Positions 47,731-56,118 of a stretch of DNA of 64,000 nucleotides are shown piece after piece. Numbering within the stretch: the first letter of the stretch is position 1; each line of letters begins with the position of its first letter. The position numbers were made by a program, and so were the translations under genes. The notes under the pieces are model-generated. The model did not search any database. It saw only the letters and a program-made list of their open reading frames with translations, and had not been told where the DNA came from. Source of the stretch: Halomonas sp. GT (GTDB lineage: Bacteria; Pseudomonadota; Gammaproteobacteria; Pseudomonadales; Halomonadaceae); contig NZ_CP020562.1 of NCBI RefSeq assembly GCF_002082565.1, positions 3,906,001 to 3,970,000 on the forward strand. Reading direction: 5' to 3'.

Positions 47731-48645
47731 ATGGGACATCATCATGATCATCCCCACATTGATCCTGCCTCTGGCGACCGGCGCGTCAGCATCTCCATTT
47801 GGGCCAATGGGCTCTTAACCATCGCTCAAATTGTCGGTGGCATTATGGCGGGGAGCCTATCGCTGATCGCTGATGCGTTACATAACTTTTCTGACATGGC
47901 AGCGTTAGTCATTGCCTTTGCTGCTCGTAAAATCGCCAGACGGCCTGCCGATGCGCATATGACCTTTGGCTATGGCCGCATCGAGATAGTGGCAGCACTC
48001 ATCAATTACACCACCCTCATTATCGTCGGCGTCTACCTGATTTACGAAGGCGCTATGCGGATGATCGATCCCCCTGAGATAGAGGGATGGACAATCGTGA
48101 TTATTGGTGGCGTCGCGCTTGTCGTCGATGCCCTTACCGCCGTGCTCACGTGGTCAATGCAAAAAGAGAGTGTCAATATCCGCGCCCTTTTTCTGCATAA
48201 CTTATCGGATGCGTTTGCCTCCATCGCTGTGATTATCGGTGGTTCGCTTATTTTACTGTACGACATGCGCTGGGTAGACCCCGCCATCACGATAGGGATT
48301 GCGCTATATATTCTTTACCTTGCCTTCTCTGAAATTGGTGGCCCTATCCGTACGCTAATGCTGGGATCTCCCCCGGACATTGACGGGCAGGCAGTCGTTG
48401 AGACCGTCCGAAATATCGAGGGAGTCCAGGATATTCACCATGTGCATCTATGGCAGATGCAGGAAAACATGGCAGCCCTTGACTGCCACGTGGTTCTGAC
48501 AGAAACCGGCTGGCAGCAGCTTGAATCCGTCAAAGCAGAGATCAAGGAGCAGCTTAAAATGCGCTTCAGTATTGCTCATTCCAGCCTAGAGTTTGAGCAT
48601 AGTGATCACGCGCATCAAAATGCCAATCTATATGGGCACGAGTGA
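47731..48645 (+). CDS. Cation diffusion facilitator (CzcD/ZitB-like) metal exporter
   Basis: A 304-residue proton-coupled exporter of zinc, cadmium, cobalt or related ions. A His-rich start (MGHHHDHPHIDP) precedes six helices. Metal site A is formed by SLIADALHNFSDM (near residue 50) and HNLSDAFASI (near residue 155); the C-terminal cytoplasmic domain (VRNIEGVQDIHHVHLWQMQENMAALDCHVV) is intact and the tail ends in a second His-rich stretch. A MerR-type promoter lies 34 bases upstream of the start, so it is probably induced by the regulator at 51348. Zinc, cadmium or lead are the likely ions. Confidence 0.93.
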   Translation: MGHHHDHPHIDPASGDRRVSISIWANGLLTIAQIVGGIMAGSLSLIADALHNFSDMAALVIAFAARKIARRPADAHMTFGYGRIEIVAALINYTTLIIVGVYLIYEGAMRMIDPPEIEGWTIVIIGGVALVVDALTAVLTWSMQKESVNIRALFLHNLSDAFASIAVIIGGSLILLYDMRWVDPAITIGIALYILYLAFSEIGGPIRTLMLGSPPDIDGQAVVETVRNIEGVQDIHHVHLWQMQENMAALDCHVVLTETGWQQLESVKAEIKEQLKMRFSIAHSSLEFEHSDHAHQNANLYGHE

Positions 48646-48758
48646 CAGACCGAGGCCGACTCCCGGCTCAGGTAGGTAGCGAGCGACTTACTCCCATAGC
48701 GATTGGCTTATTTTTCAACCCTACTTTTCCACCCCATCGTTGAGACAGAGAGAGAAAC

Positions 48759-49436
48759 ATGTTCAAAAAAGCGTCTTTTATATTAGCTGGTACGTTAATG
48801 CTGACCGCTGCAATCGTCGCCGTATCGAAGCCTGCCCTCTTAGACATGCAAGCTCAGGCAGCAAAAGAGAGCGGTGTCCAGGCCGAGGACTCCTTGGTGC
48901 GTTCACACTCCCCCATCTTGGGACGAGAAGACGCGCCGGTGACGATTGTGGAATTCTTCGATCCGGCTTGCGAAGCCTGCCGTGCCTTCTACCCACTGAC
49001 AAAAAGTATTCTGGAAACCTACCCAGAAAAAGTGCGGCTCATCGTGCGCTACACTCCTTTCCACGGCGACGTATCTGATAAGGCCATTCGGGTATTAGAA
49101 GTTGCTCGTCGTCAGGGCGTCTTTGAACCGGTACTGGAGAGGCTGCTGGCTCGCCAGGATCAATGGGCTTCACATGGCAGTTTTGATGAATCCGCTATCC
49201 TCGATATCGCGAGCCAAGGGGGCCTTGATTTAGCGGCTGCCGAAGAGCAACTGACTTCTGCTGAGGTGCAGGCGGTGATTGACCAAGACATGGCGGATGT
49301 CAGAGCCAATCAGATTCGCCAAACACCCACCTTTTTTGTCAATGGCGAGCCTTTAGACCCCTTTGGTATGCAAGAGCTGATTGATGCCGTCGAGAGTGAA
49401 GTAGCGGAGATCTCTGGGGAAGAGGATGGCCAGTGA
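48759..49436 (+). CDS. DsbA/thioredoxin-fold periplasmic protein
   Basis: A 225-residue protein with an N-terminal signal or anchor helix (residues 6-24) and a DsbA-like fold: REDAPVTIVEFFDPACEACRAFYPL with active site CEAC, an inserted helical domain, and the cis-proline loop RQTPTFFVNGEPL. The middle dipeptide EA differs from PH of oxidising DsbA, so redox properties are not predictable; it resembles the DsbG/Com1-like 'thioredoxin domain' group. A role in protecting or repairing envelope thiols under metal stress is an inference. Its stop overlaps the next gene by four bases. Confidence 0.85.
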   Translation: MFKKASFILAGTLMLTAAIVAVSKPALLDMQAQAAKESGVQAEDSLVRSHSPILGREDAPVTIVEFFDPACEACRAFYPLTKSILETYPEKVRLIVRYTPFHGDVSDKAIRVLEVARRQGVFEPVLERLLARQDQWASHGSFDESAILDIASQGGLDLAAAEEQLTSAEVQAVIDQDMADVRANQIRQTPTFFVNGEPLDPFGMQELIDAVESEVAEISGEEDGQ

Positions 49437-50425
49437 TGCAGCGCTGGTGGTTACTAGGCTTGGTGGGCTTTTACCCCTTGCTAGCCGAAGCCAATTGGCA
49501 AACGCATCTTTCGTTGCCGCCGTCTGAACTTAGCCCTGTCAGGTTACAAGCGACTAGCGAGCAAGAAGGCACATTACCGCTTGATAGCGTTGATACCCTA
49601 ACCTTTGGGCGTGATGTCATCATTGATACCACCCTCTACGAGGCTTTAGCAGCAGAAGGTGTCCCTACGCGTTTCGCCAGTAAACTGGAAATACTGCTCA
49701 GCGAGTTTATCGCAGCGCCGCTGGAGTTTTCTGGCAGTGAACGTATTCAATTAGTGTGGGAGGAAGATCGACGCCAGGACGGCACCCGTGTTGGGCCACC
49801 ACGCCTCAGTTATGCAGCTCTGCCTGATCAGGCAGAGCCCTTGGAGGTCGTTTGGCCGGTCACCCAAAAGGGGGACGTAGCTCTTTTCAAAAGCGACACC
49901 CTGCTAGGCACGTTGCGGTTGCCCGTGCTTAGTGCCCGCTTAACGTCTCGCTTTGGGAATCGGCGACATCCTGTGTATGGAGGGATGCGTCCTCATAATG
50001 GAATTGACTTGGCTGCGCCGACAGGAACGCCGGTCATTGCCACCGCACCTGGGCGCGTATCCTTTATGGGTCGCCAAGGGGGATATGGGCAGGTGATCGA
50101 GGTGGAGCACGACACAGGGGCAATCAGTCGCTACACACACCTTAGCCGATTTTCCCCACAGCTAGTGGTTGGGGATTTAGTCAATGCGGGAGAGTCGCTC
50201 GGAGAGGTAGGTGCCTCTGGGGTCGCCACGGGGCCCAACCTACATTACGAAGTGAGAGTCAATAACCAGCCTGTTGACCCCCTTGGTCAAGGTCAACGCA
50301 TCATGCTAGGCGAACAGCCGACTCAAAGTGAATATCAAGCGTCACTTTACGAGGCAAGAGATCGCTTAGAACAAGCTATCGGTACGGCGTCACTTTATGA
50401 CTTGATCTCGTTTAACGAGCCGTAA
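49433..50425 (+). CDS. M23-family metallopeptidase (LytM-like)
   Basis: A 330-residue secreted or periplasmic peptidase with a signal peptide (cleaved near AEA, residue 20). The C-terminal half is the M23 domain: SARLTSRFGNRRHPVYGGMRPHNGIDLAAPTGTPVIA supplies the first His and Asp zinc ligands, RYTHLSRF follows, and GPNLHYEVRVNNQPVDPL the final one. All zinc ligands look intact, so it should cleave peptidoglycan cross-links. The N-terminal half (DTLTFGRDVIIDTTLYEALAAEGVP) is an OapA/Csd3-like spacer. Translationally coupled to the DsbA-like gene, which is an unusual pairing. Confidence 0.9.
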   Translation: MMQRWWLLGLVGFYPLLAEANWQTHLSLPPSELSPVRLQATSEQEGTLPLDSVDTLTFGRDVIIDTTLYEALAAEGVPTRFASKLEILLSEFIAAPLEFSGSERIQLVWEEDRRQDGTRVGPPRLSYAALPDQAEPLEVVWPVTQKGDVALFKSDTLLGTLRLPVLSARLTSRFGNRRHPVYGGMRPHNGIDLAAPTGTPVIATAPGRVSFMGRQGGYGQVIEVEHDTGAISRYTHLSRFSPQLVVGDLVNAGESLGEVGASGVATGPNLHYEVRVNNQPVDPLGQGQRIMLGEQPTQSEYQASLYEARDRLEQAIGTASLYDLISFNEP

Positions 50426-50536
50426 CCACTCGTGCTTAACAACGTTGCATGGGGGTTAGTAACGTGAACGTGCGCTTGTCTCGTTATGGAACCCAAGCCG
50501 TGTAATCACTCATCTATCACAACACAGGTAATCGGT

Positions 50537-51319
50537 ATGGAAGAGGTTTCTCCCGTCACCATGGGGGTATTGGCAAGCCTTGCGGCGGGCTTGATGACGG
50601 CTGTAGGGGCGCTTCCTGTCTTGTTTACCAAAACACCGAATCGTGGTGTTCGCGATTTAGCGTTGGGGTTCGCCGCTGGTGTCATGCTAGCGGCCTCTTT
50701 CTTCTCACTGATCATACCCTCCTTAGAAGCCTCGGAGCTGCGTTATGGCGGTAGCGTGGTACCTGCTGCCATTGCTTGTGCGGCCATTTTGCTAGGGATT
50801 GGAATGGTCGCACTACTGAACGAGCTCTTACCTCATGAGCACTTCGAACAGGGGCGAGAAGGGCCAGAGGCTGCCTCACTACGCCGTATCTGGTTGTTTA
50901 TTATTGCCATTACGATACACAACCTGCCAGAAGGGCTGGCCGTTGGCGTGGCCTTTGGCGCAGGGGGAAGCGAAGGAGGCATGCCGCTAGCGATTGGCAT
51001 TGGACTTCAGAATGCCCCAGAAGGACTGGCCGTAGCAGTATCACTGCTAAGCGTGGGCTATTCACGTTGGCGGTCATGGACGATTGCCGCCCTTACGGGG
51101 CTTGTTGAGCCGTTGGGTGGCTTATTAGGCGCTGGAGTCATCAGCATGTCACAAGCGCTACTGCCCTGGGGGTTGGCCTTTGCAGCGGGGGCGATGTTGT
51201 ATGTGATCAGTCATGAGATTATTCCCGAAACTCATCGGAGCGGGCACCAAAAAAAGGCCACGCTGGGCCTCTCCATCGGATTGGTACTCATGCTGTTTTT
51301 GGATGTTTCGCTGGGCTAA
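50537..51319 (+). CDS. ZIP-family metal transporter (GufA/ZupT-like)
   Basis: A 260-residue membrane protein with about eight helices. The metal-binding helices IV and V read ITIHNLPEGLAVGVAFGAG and IGLQNAPEGLAVAVSLL, matching the HNxPEG signatures of ZIP carriers. These normally import zinc and other divalent ions into the cytoplasm, which is odd in a resistance island but also seen in known zinc/lead islands. The ATG at 50537 begins at the first helix (MEEVSPVTMGVLASLAAGL); an ATG at 50486 would add 17 residues. It lies 111 bases after the peptidase gene. Confidence 0.88.
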   Translation: MEEVSPVTMGVLASLAAGLMTAVGALPVLFTKTPNRGVRDLALGFAAGVMLAASFFSLIIPSLEASELRYGGSVVPAAIACAAILLGIGMVALLNELLPHEHFEQGREGPEAASLRRIWLFIIAITIHNLPEGLAVGVAFGAGGSEGGMPLAIGIGLQNAPEGLAVAVSLLSVGYSRWRSWTIAALTGLVEPLGGLLGAGVISMSQALLPWGLAFAAGAMLYVISHEIIPETHRSGHQKKATLGLSIGLVLMLFLDVSLG

Positions 51320-51347
51320 CCATTGGGCGTGGGGCGTAGCGTTAGTG

Positions 51348-51806
51348 CTAACCCAAGTCGTGAGCCCCTCCGTGCGATTTTTCAGTGATACAGAGCTGAT
51401 GATCACTGATGACCTCAATGATTCGGCAGCTTTCCACTTTACCACCGGCACACTGTGTGACCATCCGTTGAAGCTCCTCACGCAGTATGGACAGTCGTTG
51501 AAGGCGGGACTCCACTTTCTTTAGGTGATGCGTGGCGATGGCATCGACTTCTTGGCAAGGCATATCAGGTTGATCTGACATGGCCAAAAGCTCTCGCACT
51601 GACTCCACCGAAAAGCCAAAGTCACGGGCATGACGAATAAAGGTCAAGCGCCGCACAGCGTCGTCTCCATAGCGGCGCTGTCCTCCGCCGGTTCGTGTCG
51701 CATCGCGCAACAGCCCAATACGCTCGTAATAGCGAACCGTTTCAGGTTTGCAATCGGCTCGTCGTGCTAACTCACCAATGCTGATACTTTGCCCCATCAT
51801 CGACAT
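51348..51806 (-). CDS. MerR-family metal regulator (CadR/PbrR-like)
   Basis: A 152-residue dimeric regulator. The N-terminal winged helix reads ISIGELARRADCKPETVRYYERIGLL, and the cysteine in ADCKPE is the one found in CadR and PbrR. A second cysteine at MPCQEVDAIATHHL matches the helix-5 metal ligand, and late cysteines (VTQCAGGKVESCRII) complete the set of cadmium/lead/zinc sensors. The ATG at 51806 has AGGAG six to seven bases ahead; an in-frame upstream start at 51869 lies inside the promoter and is unlikely. It is divergent from the P-type ATPase gene and probably regulates both that gene and the CDF gene. Confidence 0.9.
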   Translation of the reverse strand: MSMMGQSISIGELARRADCKPETVRYYERIGLLRDATRTGGGQRRYGDDAVRRLTFIRHARDFGFSVESVRELLAMSDQPDMPCQEVDAIATHHLKKVESRLQRLSILREELQRMVTQCAGGKVESCRIIEVISDHQLCITEKSHGGAHDLG

Positions 51807-51828
51807 GGTAAAACTCCTTACGCAGGGC

Positions 51829-51859
51829 TTGAAGCTGTAGTTGCTACAAGGTTTACACT
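51829..51859 (+). promoter_or_regulatory. MerR-type promoter of the P-type ATPase gene
   Basis: TTGAAG (51829-51834), 19-bp spacer containing TGTAGTTGCTACA (a dyad), and TACACT (51854-51859). This is the geometry of zntA/cadA/pbrA promoters. It sits between the divergent regulator and ATPase. Confidence 0.88.
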
Positions 51860-51892
51860 TCAAAACCATAGCTCATTGGGAGAAGAGGCACC

Positions 51893-54079
51893 ATGAAAAC
51901 ATCAACGCAGGCGACAGCGCCTACCGTCTTGACACTGCGTGTTGAAGGCATGGACTGCGGCGGTTGTGAGCGCAAGGTTGTGTCGGCGCTAGAGCGGCTG
52001 GACGGCATTGAGGAAGTCACGGCAAGCTCCGTCACAGGATCGGTGAAGATTCACCAGCGCGATCATGGAGGCCCCTCGCAACAGACCATTGAGGGCATCC
52101 TGAACGAACTAGGCTATCAAGTGACTTCCCCTGCTGGCCAAACACGCGCATCTGGTGCTTCATCCTCTTGGTGGCAAACCGCTAAAGGGCGCTTGGTCAT
52201 TATCACGGGAAATCTGCTGATCGTAGCCTTCGCGCTTCGTTTAGCATGGCCTGCGCTGGGTAATGTGCCGTTCATTCTGGCCACGCTGGTCGGCTTAATG
52301 CCCATTGCGCAGAGTGCCTGGGGCGCCCTCAAAATGCGCAACCCCTTTACCATCGAGATGCTGATGTGCATCGCTGCGGTTGGCGCATTGGCCATCAATG
52401 CTGCTGCTGAAGCTGCGATGGTCGTGTTCTTGTTCGCCGTAGGTGAGCTACTCGAAGGGGTAGCTGCGTCACGGGCGCGCCGCAGTATCTCAGCCTTGGC
52501 AAACTTAACACCCTCAACGGCGAGGCTGATGGACAACGGCCATCTGCGTGATGTCTCGGCGGAGTCACTTAAACCCGGTCAGCGTGTGCTGGTGCGGCCC
52601 GGTGATCGCGTACCCTGCGATGGACGCATCCTGGTGGGCACCTCCGACATTGACGAGTCGCCGGTAAACGGCGAGTCCATACCTCGTTCGCGAGCGCCTG
52701 GTGATGACATTTTTGCTGGCACAGTGAATCTTGATGCCGCCCTGGAGGTGGAGGTAACACGAGGCGCTGATGACAATACGATCGCACGCGTTATTCGTCT
52801 GGTTGAAGAAGCACAGGCCGCCAAGGCACCGATAGCACGCTTTATTGATCGTTTTGCGTATTACTATATGCCCGCCGTCGTCTTACTCGCCCTACTGATG
52901 GCGATAGTGCCACCGCTGGTATCGACCATGGCATGGTCGGAGTCGATTTACCGTGCGTTAGCATTGCTGTTAATCGCATGCCCCTGCGCGTTAGTCATTT
53001 CCACCCCTGCCGCCATCGCCGCCGGTCTCTCGGCGGGAGCTCGGCGCGGACTACTGATCAAAGGGGGAGCCGTTCTTGAACAGTTAGGTAAGCTTCGCTT
53101 GGTGGCATTAGATAAAACGGGCACCCTCACTGCGGGTACCCCAAGAGTCACAGATGTGGAGTCTTGGATTGCTGAGGAAGACGATAACAGCGTATTGCGG
53201 CTCGCCGCCGCAATAGAGCGGGATTCCAGTCACCCTATCGCCACGGCTATCGTTGAGCATGCCCGACAGTCGGGCATCAACCTCCCCACCGTCACCGGCG
53301 GCCGCGCTCTGGCGGGGCGCGGTGTTTCCGGCCAGGTGGAGGGTCGCGAGCTGAGCTTAATGACGCCTCGTCACCTTCACGAGAAAGTCATCCTTGAGGA
53401 AAGTCTCAGTGCTCGGATTGTCGCGTTAGAAGAAGCCGGTAAGAGCCTCGCTCTCCTCGTCGAAGGCGAGCGTTTACTGGGCTTGATCGCGGTTCGCGAT
53501 GAGCCACGCGAAGATGCCATGGAAGGCCTAGCGGCGCTATCCCGTTTAGGCGTACAGGCGGTCATGCTCAGCGGTGATAATGCCCGCACCGTCGCTGCCA
53601 CGGGGGGTCGCTTAGGCATTGAAGCGTACGGCGAACTAATGCCTGAAGACAAGGCAGCGTATGTTCGAGACTGGCAAGCGGCAGGCCGTGGCCCCATCGG
53701 TAAAGTAGGCGATGGCATCAACGATGCACCGGCACTCGCGGCAGCAGATGTGGGTATCGCGATGGGGGGTGGCACGGATGTGGCGTTGGAAACCGCCGAT
53801 GCAGCCTTGCTCAAGAACCGCGTTACCGGCATCGCTGAGCTGATAGACCTCTCTCGTGCCACGCTGCGCAATGTGAAAACCAACGTTGTTCTCGCCCTTG
53901 GCTTAAAAGCCATTTTCCTAGTTACAACGGCGCTGGGTATTACCGGCATGTGGATTGCGGTGATGGCCGATACCGGTGCTACCGTCCTGGTGACGTTGAA
54001 CGCCATGCGACTGCTGGGTTACCGCTTTTCGCCCAGTACCGCAATGACAGGCCTGTCACAAGGAAAAACAACGTCATGA
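51893..54079 (+). CDS. Heavy-metal P-type ATPase (ZntA/CadA/PbrA type)
   Basis: A 728-residue P1B-type exporter for zinc, cadmium or lead. N-terminal heavy-metal domain with GMDCGGCERKV (residues 19-29), actuator SPVNGESIPRS (TGES variant NGES), membrane metal site CPC in IACPCALVIS, phosphorylation site DKTGTLTAG, HP motif SSHPIATAI and hinge GDGINDAPALAAADVGIAMGGGTDVALETADAALL. All motifs needed for catalysis are present. Its stop (TGA 54077-54079) overlaps the lspA start by four bases. ATPase followed by a signal peptidase recalls pbrA-pbrB/pbrC of the lead operon. Confidence 0.94.
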   Translation: MKTSTQATAPTVLTLRVEGMDCGGCERKVVSALERLDGIEEVTASSVTGSVKIHQRDHGGPSQQTIEGILNELGYQVTSPAGQTRASGASSSWWQTAKGRLVIITGNLLIVAFALRLAWPALGNVPFILATLVGLMPIAQSAWGALKMRNPFTIEMLMCIAAVGALAINAAAEAAMVVFLFAVGELLEGVAASRARRSISALANLTPSTARLMDNGHLRDVSAESLKPGQRVLVRPGDRVPCDGRILVGTSDIDESPVNGESIPRSRAPGDDIFAGTVNLDAALEVEVTRGADDNTIARVIRLVEEAQAAKAPIARFIDRFAYYYMPAVVLLALLMAIVPPLVSTMAWSESIYRALALLLIACPCALVISTPAAIAAGLSAGARRGLLIKGGAVLEQLGKLRLVALDKTGTLTAGTPRVTDVESWIAEEDDNSVLRLAAAIERDSSHPIATAIVEHARQSGINLPTVTGGRALAGRGVSGQVEGRELSLMTPRHLHEKVILEESLSARIVALEEAGKSLALLVEGERLLGLIAVRDEPREDAMEGLAALSRLGVQAVMLSGDNARTVAATGGRLGIEAYGELMPEDKAAYVRDWQAAGRGPIGKVGDGINDAPALAAADVGIAMGGGTDVALETADAALLKNRVTGIAELIDLSRATLRNVKTNVVLALGLKAIFLVTTALGITGMWIAVMADTGATVLVTLNAMRLLGYRFSPSTAMTGLSQGKTTS

Positions 54080-54579
54080 GAACAGCGCCAAACGATAGCC
54101 CTTCACGTCGCTGGCCATGGTTCACATTAGCTTGCGTGATGGCTCTAGCCGATCAACTGGTCAAGGAAATTGTGCATGCCCAGATGTCGTTTGGCCAAGT
54201 CATTCCGCTAACGCCGTTTTTTAACTGGGTTTATACCGGGAACACAGGAGCCGCTTTCAGCTTTCTCGCAGAAGCAGGGGGTTGGCAGCGCTACCTCTTT
54301 CTTGGTTTAGCGTTGGTGGTGGTCGTCGTATTGGTTGTGCAGCTATGCAAACCCCTGTCGCGCTTGGAGGCCTGTGCGTACAGCCTGATTCTTGGCGGCG
54401 CGCTCGGTAATACTGTTGATCGCTTAGCGCGAGGGTACGTCGTCGACTATCTGGACATTTACTGGGGCGAATGGCATTGGCCCGCCTTTAACATGGCCGA
54501 TATCGCGCTATTTGCCGGTGTATTGATGTTCGCGGTGGCGTTATGGCGTGAAAGTCCTGCTTTTAAGCGCTCTGAGTAA
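54076..54579 (+). CDS. lspA: Lipoprotein signal peptidase II (accessory copy)
   Basis: A 167-residue four-helix aspartyl protease that removes signal peptides from prolipoproteins. The catalytic aspartates sit in GGALGNTVDRLARGYVVDYLDI and FNMADIALFAG; the first helix has LADQLVKEIV and the loop NTGAAFSFLAEAGGWQRY. The ATG at 54076 overlaps the ATPase stop, so earlier starts are not used. A housekeeping copy must exist elsewhere, so this is an extra one. In the lead operon the related PbrC/PbrB partner assists lead handling; a similar role is plausible but unproven. Confidence 0.93.
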   Translation: MRTAPNDSPSRRWPWFTLACVMALADQLVKEIVHAQMSFGQVIPLTPFFNWVYTGNTGAAFSFLAEAGGWQRYLFLGLALVVVVVLVVQLCKPLSRLEACAYSLILGGALGNTVDRLARGYVVDYLDIYWGEWHWPAFNMADIALFAGVLMFAVALWRESPAFKRSE

Positions 54580-54583
54580 CGCT

Positions 54584-56116
54584 ATGGATGTGGTCGATAA
54601 AGATAAAGAATATACGCTTTTTGCTGGGCGCTCCTCACCAATAGTCGATTGCGTTGTAGCGCTCGCCGCTGGGGTGCTGACCACCTTGAGTGCCGCCCCC
54701 TTTTCCCTATGGTGGCTTGGCCCAGTGAGCGTGGCACTGGTCTATTGGAGAATAGCGTCGCTAACGCCCGCCATGGCCACCCTGCGTGGGTGGTGCTATG
54801 GGGTAGGCCTGTTCGGTTCAGGCACGTCGTGGGTCTTCGTTGCTATTCACGATTTCAGTGGCACCGGGGCCTTGGTGGCGATGCTCCTCACCACTCTTTT
54901 TGTCAGCGTCCTGGCGCTCTTCTTTGCAGTCCCCTTTGGGCTCTATCGACGCATCACGGGGCCACGGTTCGCCTTTCTTAGCTTTGCCGGTATGTGGGTG
55001 GTGAGCGAATGGCTACGCACTTGGATGCTCACCGGCTTTCCCTGGTTATTGCTGGGCACCTCTCAGATTGATTCTCCACTAGCCCCATGGGCGCCCGTTG
55101 GTGGTGTATACTTGCTGTCACTCATGACCGCGCTGACAGGTACGTTAGGGGTAGAGGTACTGCGTCGCCGCTGGAGTTTCCTTGTCCCAATGGCCGCCTT
55201 GTGGATCGTTCCATTCCTATTGCCCGCCCAATGGACAACCCCGGCTGGCAAGCCCATCCGGGTGGCATTGCTGCAAGGGAATCTTGACCAGCGCATTAAG
55301 TGGACTGCCCAAGGGCAGCGCGAAGCGATCAGTATCTACACGACGATGACACGAGAGCAAGCAAGGGATATCGATCTCATCGTTTGGCCTGAGGCAGCCC
55401 TTCCCATGCTTGAGCAGGAAGCACAGCAAATACTTGAGCAAGTAGCGTCCGACCTGGGGCCTGACACCGCCTTGTTGACCGGCATTTTGCAACGCGACAG
55501 TGAAGGGCGCTCTTATAACAGCGTCATAGGGCTAAATGATGTGCAGGGCGAATACCAGAAGGCGCACTTGGTGCCCTTTGGCGAGTATTTGCCATTCCAA
55601 AGTCTCCTCGCTGGCACCCTTGCTTTTTTCGACTTGCCAGTACCTCGCCTGACCCCAGGGTCAGGCGAACAGGCTCCGTTACACGTGGCTGGAGCCACCA
55701 TTGGCAATGCCATTTGTTACGAAATCATTTTTGCCGACCATGTCGCCCAACAGGCGCGTAATGCCGAGCTGCTATTAACGGTTTCCAACGATACGTGGTT
55801 TGGGCGCTCCATTGGCCCACACCAACATCTTCAAATGGCGCGTCTACGTGCCTTAGAAAATGGTCGTCACCTACTTCGAGCTACCAGTAATGGCGTGACG
55901 GCCATCATCGATTCACAAGGTCACGTCACAGCCCGTGCCCCACAGTTTGAACAGGCCAGTTTAACGGGCGAGGTGACCCCGATGCAGGGCCTAACTCCTT
56001 TCACACGCACCGGTAGTGGCCCCGCTTGGATACTCGCTGCGGTGCTGACACTGCTCGGGTTACAACTGAACTTATCTCGATCAAAAAACGACGCATTAGA
56101 TGAAAAAGGAACCTAG
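54584..56116 (+). CDS. lnt: Apolipoprotein N-acyltransferase (accessory copy)
   Basis: A 510-residue inner-membrane enzyme that adds the third acyl chain to lipoproteins. Six helices cover the N-terminal third, and the nitrilase-like domain has the catalytic triad: Glu in LIVWPEAALPML, Lys in EYQKAHLVPFGEYLPF, and Cys in IGNAICYEIIF. The ATG at 54584 lies four bases past the lspA stop; a GTG at 54548 is possible but overlaps lspA. With LspA it supplies two of three lipoprotein-maturation steps (Lgt is absent here). Its cysteine nucleophile would be a target of soft metals. Confidence 0.93.
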   Translation: MDVVDKDKEYTLFAGRSSPIVDCVVALAAGVLTTLSAAPFSLWWLGPVSVALVYWRIASLTPAMATLRGWCYGVGLFGSGTSWVFVAIHDFSGTGALVAMLLTTLFVSVLALFFAVPFGLYRRITGPRFAFLSFAGMWVVSEWLRTWMLTGFPWLLLGTSQIDSPLAPWAPVGGVYLLSLMTALTGTLGVEVLRRRWSFLVPMAALWIVPFLLPAQWTTPAGKPIRVALLQGNLDQRIKWTAQGQREAISIYTTMTREQARDIDLIVWPEAALPMLEQEAQQILEQVASDLGPDTALLTGILQRDSEGRSYNSVIGLNDVQGEYQKAHLVPFGEYLPFQSLLAGTLAFFDLPVPRLTPGSGEQAPLHVAGATIGNAICYEIIFADHVAQQARNAELLLTVSNDTWFGRSIGPHQHLQMARLRALENGRHLLRATSNGVTAIIDSQGHVTARAPQFEQASLTGEVTPMQGLTPFTRTGSGPAWILAAVLTLLGLQLNLSRSKNDALDEKGT

Positions 56117-56118
56117 CG

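Noticed and set aside
53950..54075. Longer LspA starting at 53950
   Set aside because: The added 42 residues lie in the P-type ATPase gene in another frame; the ATGA overlap at 54076 is the natural start.
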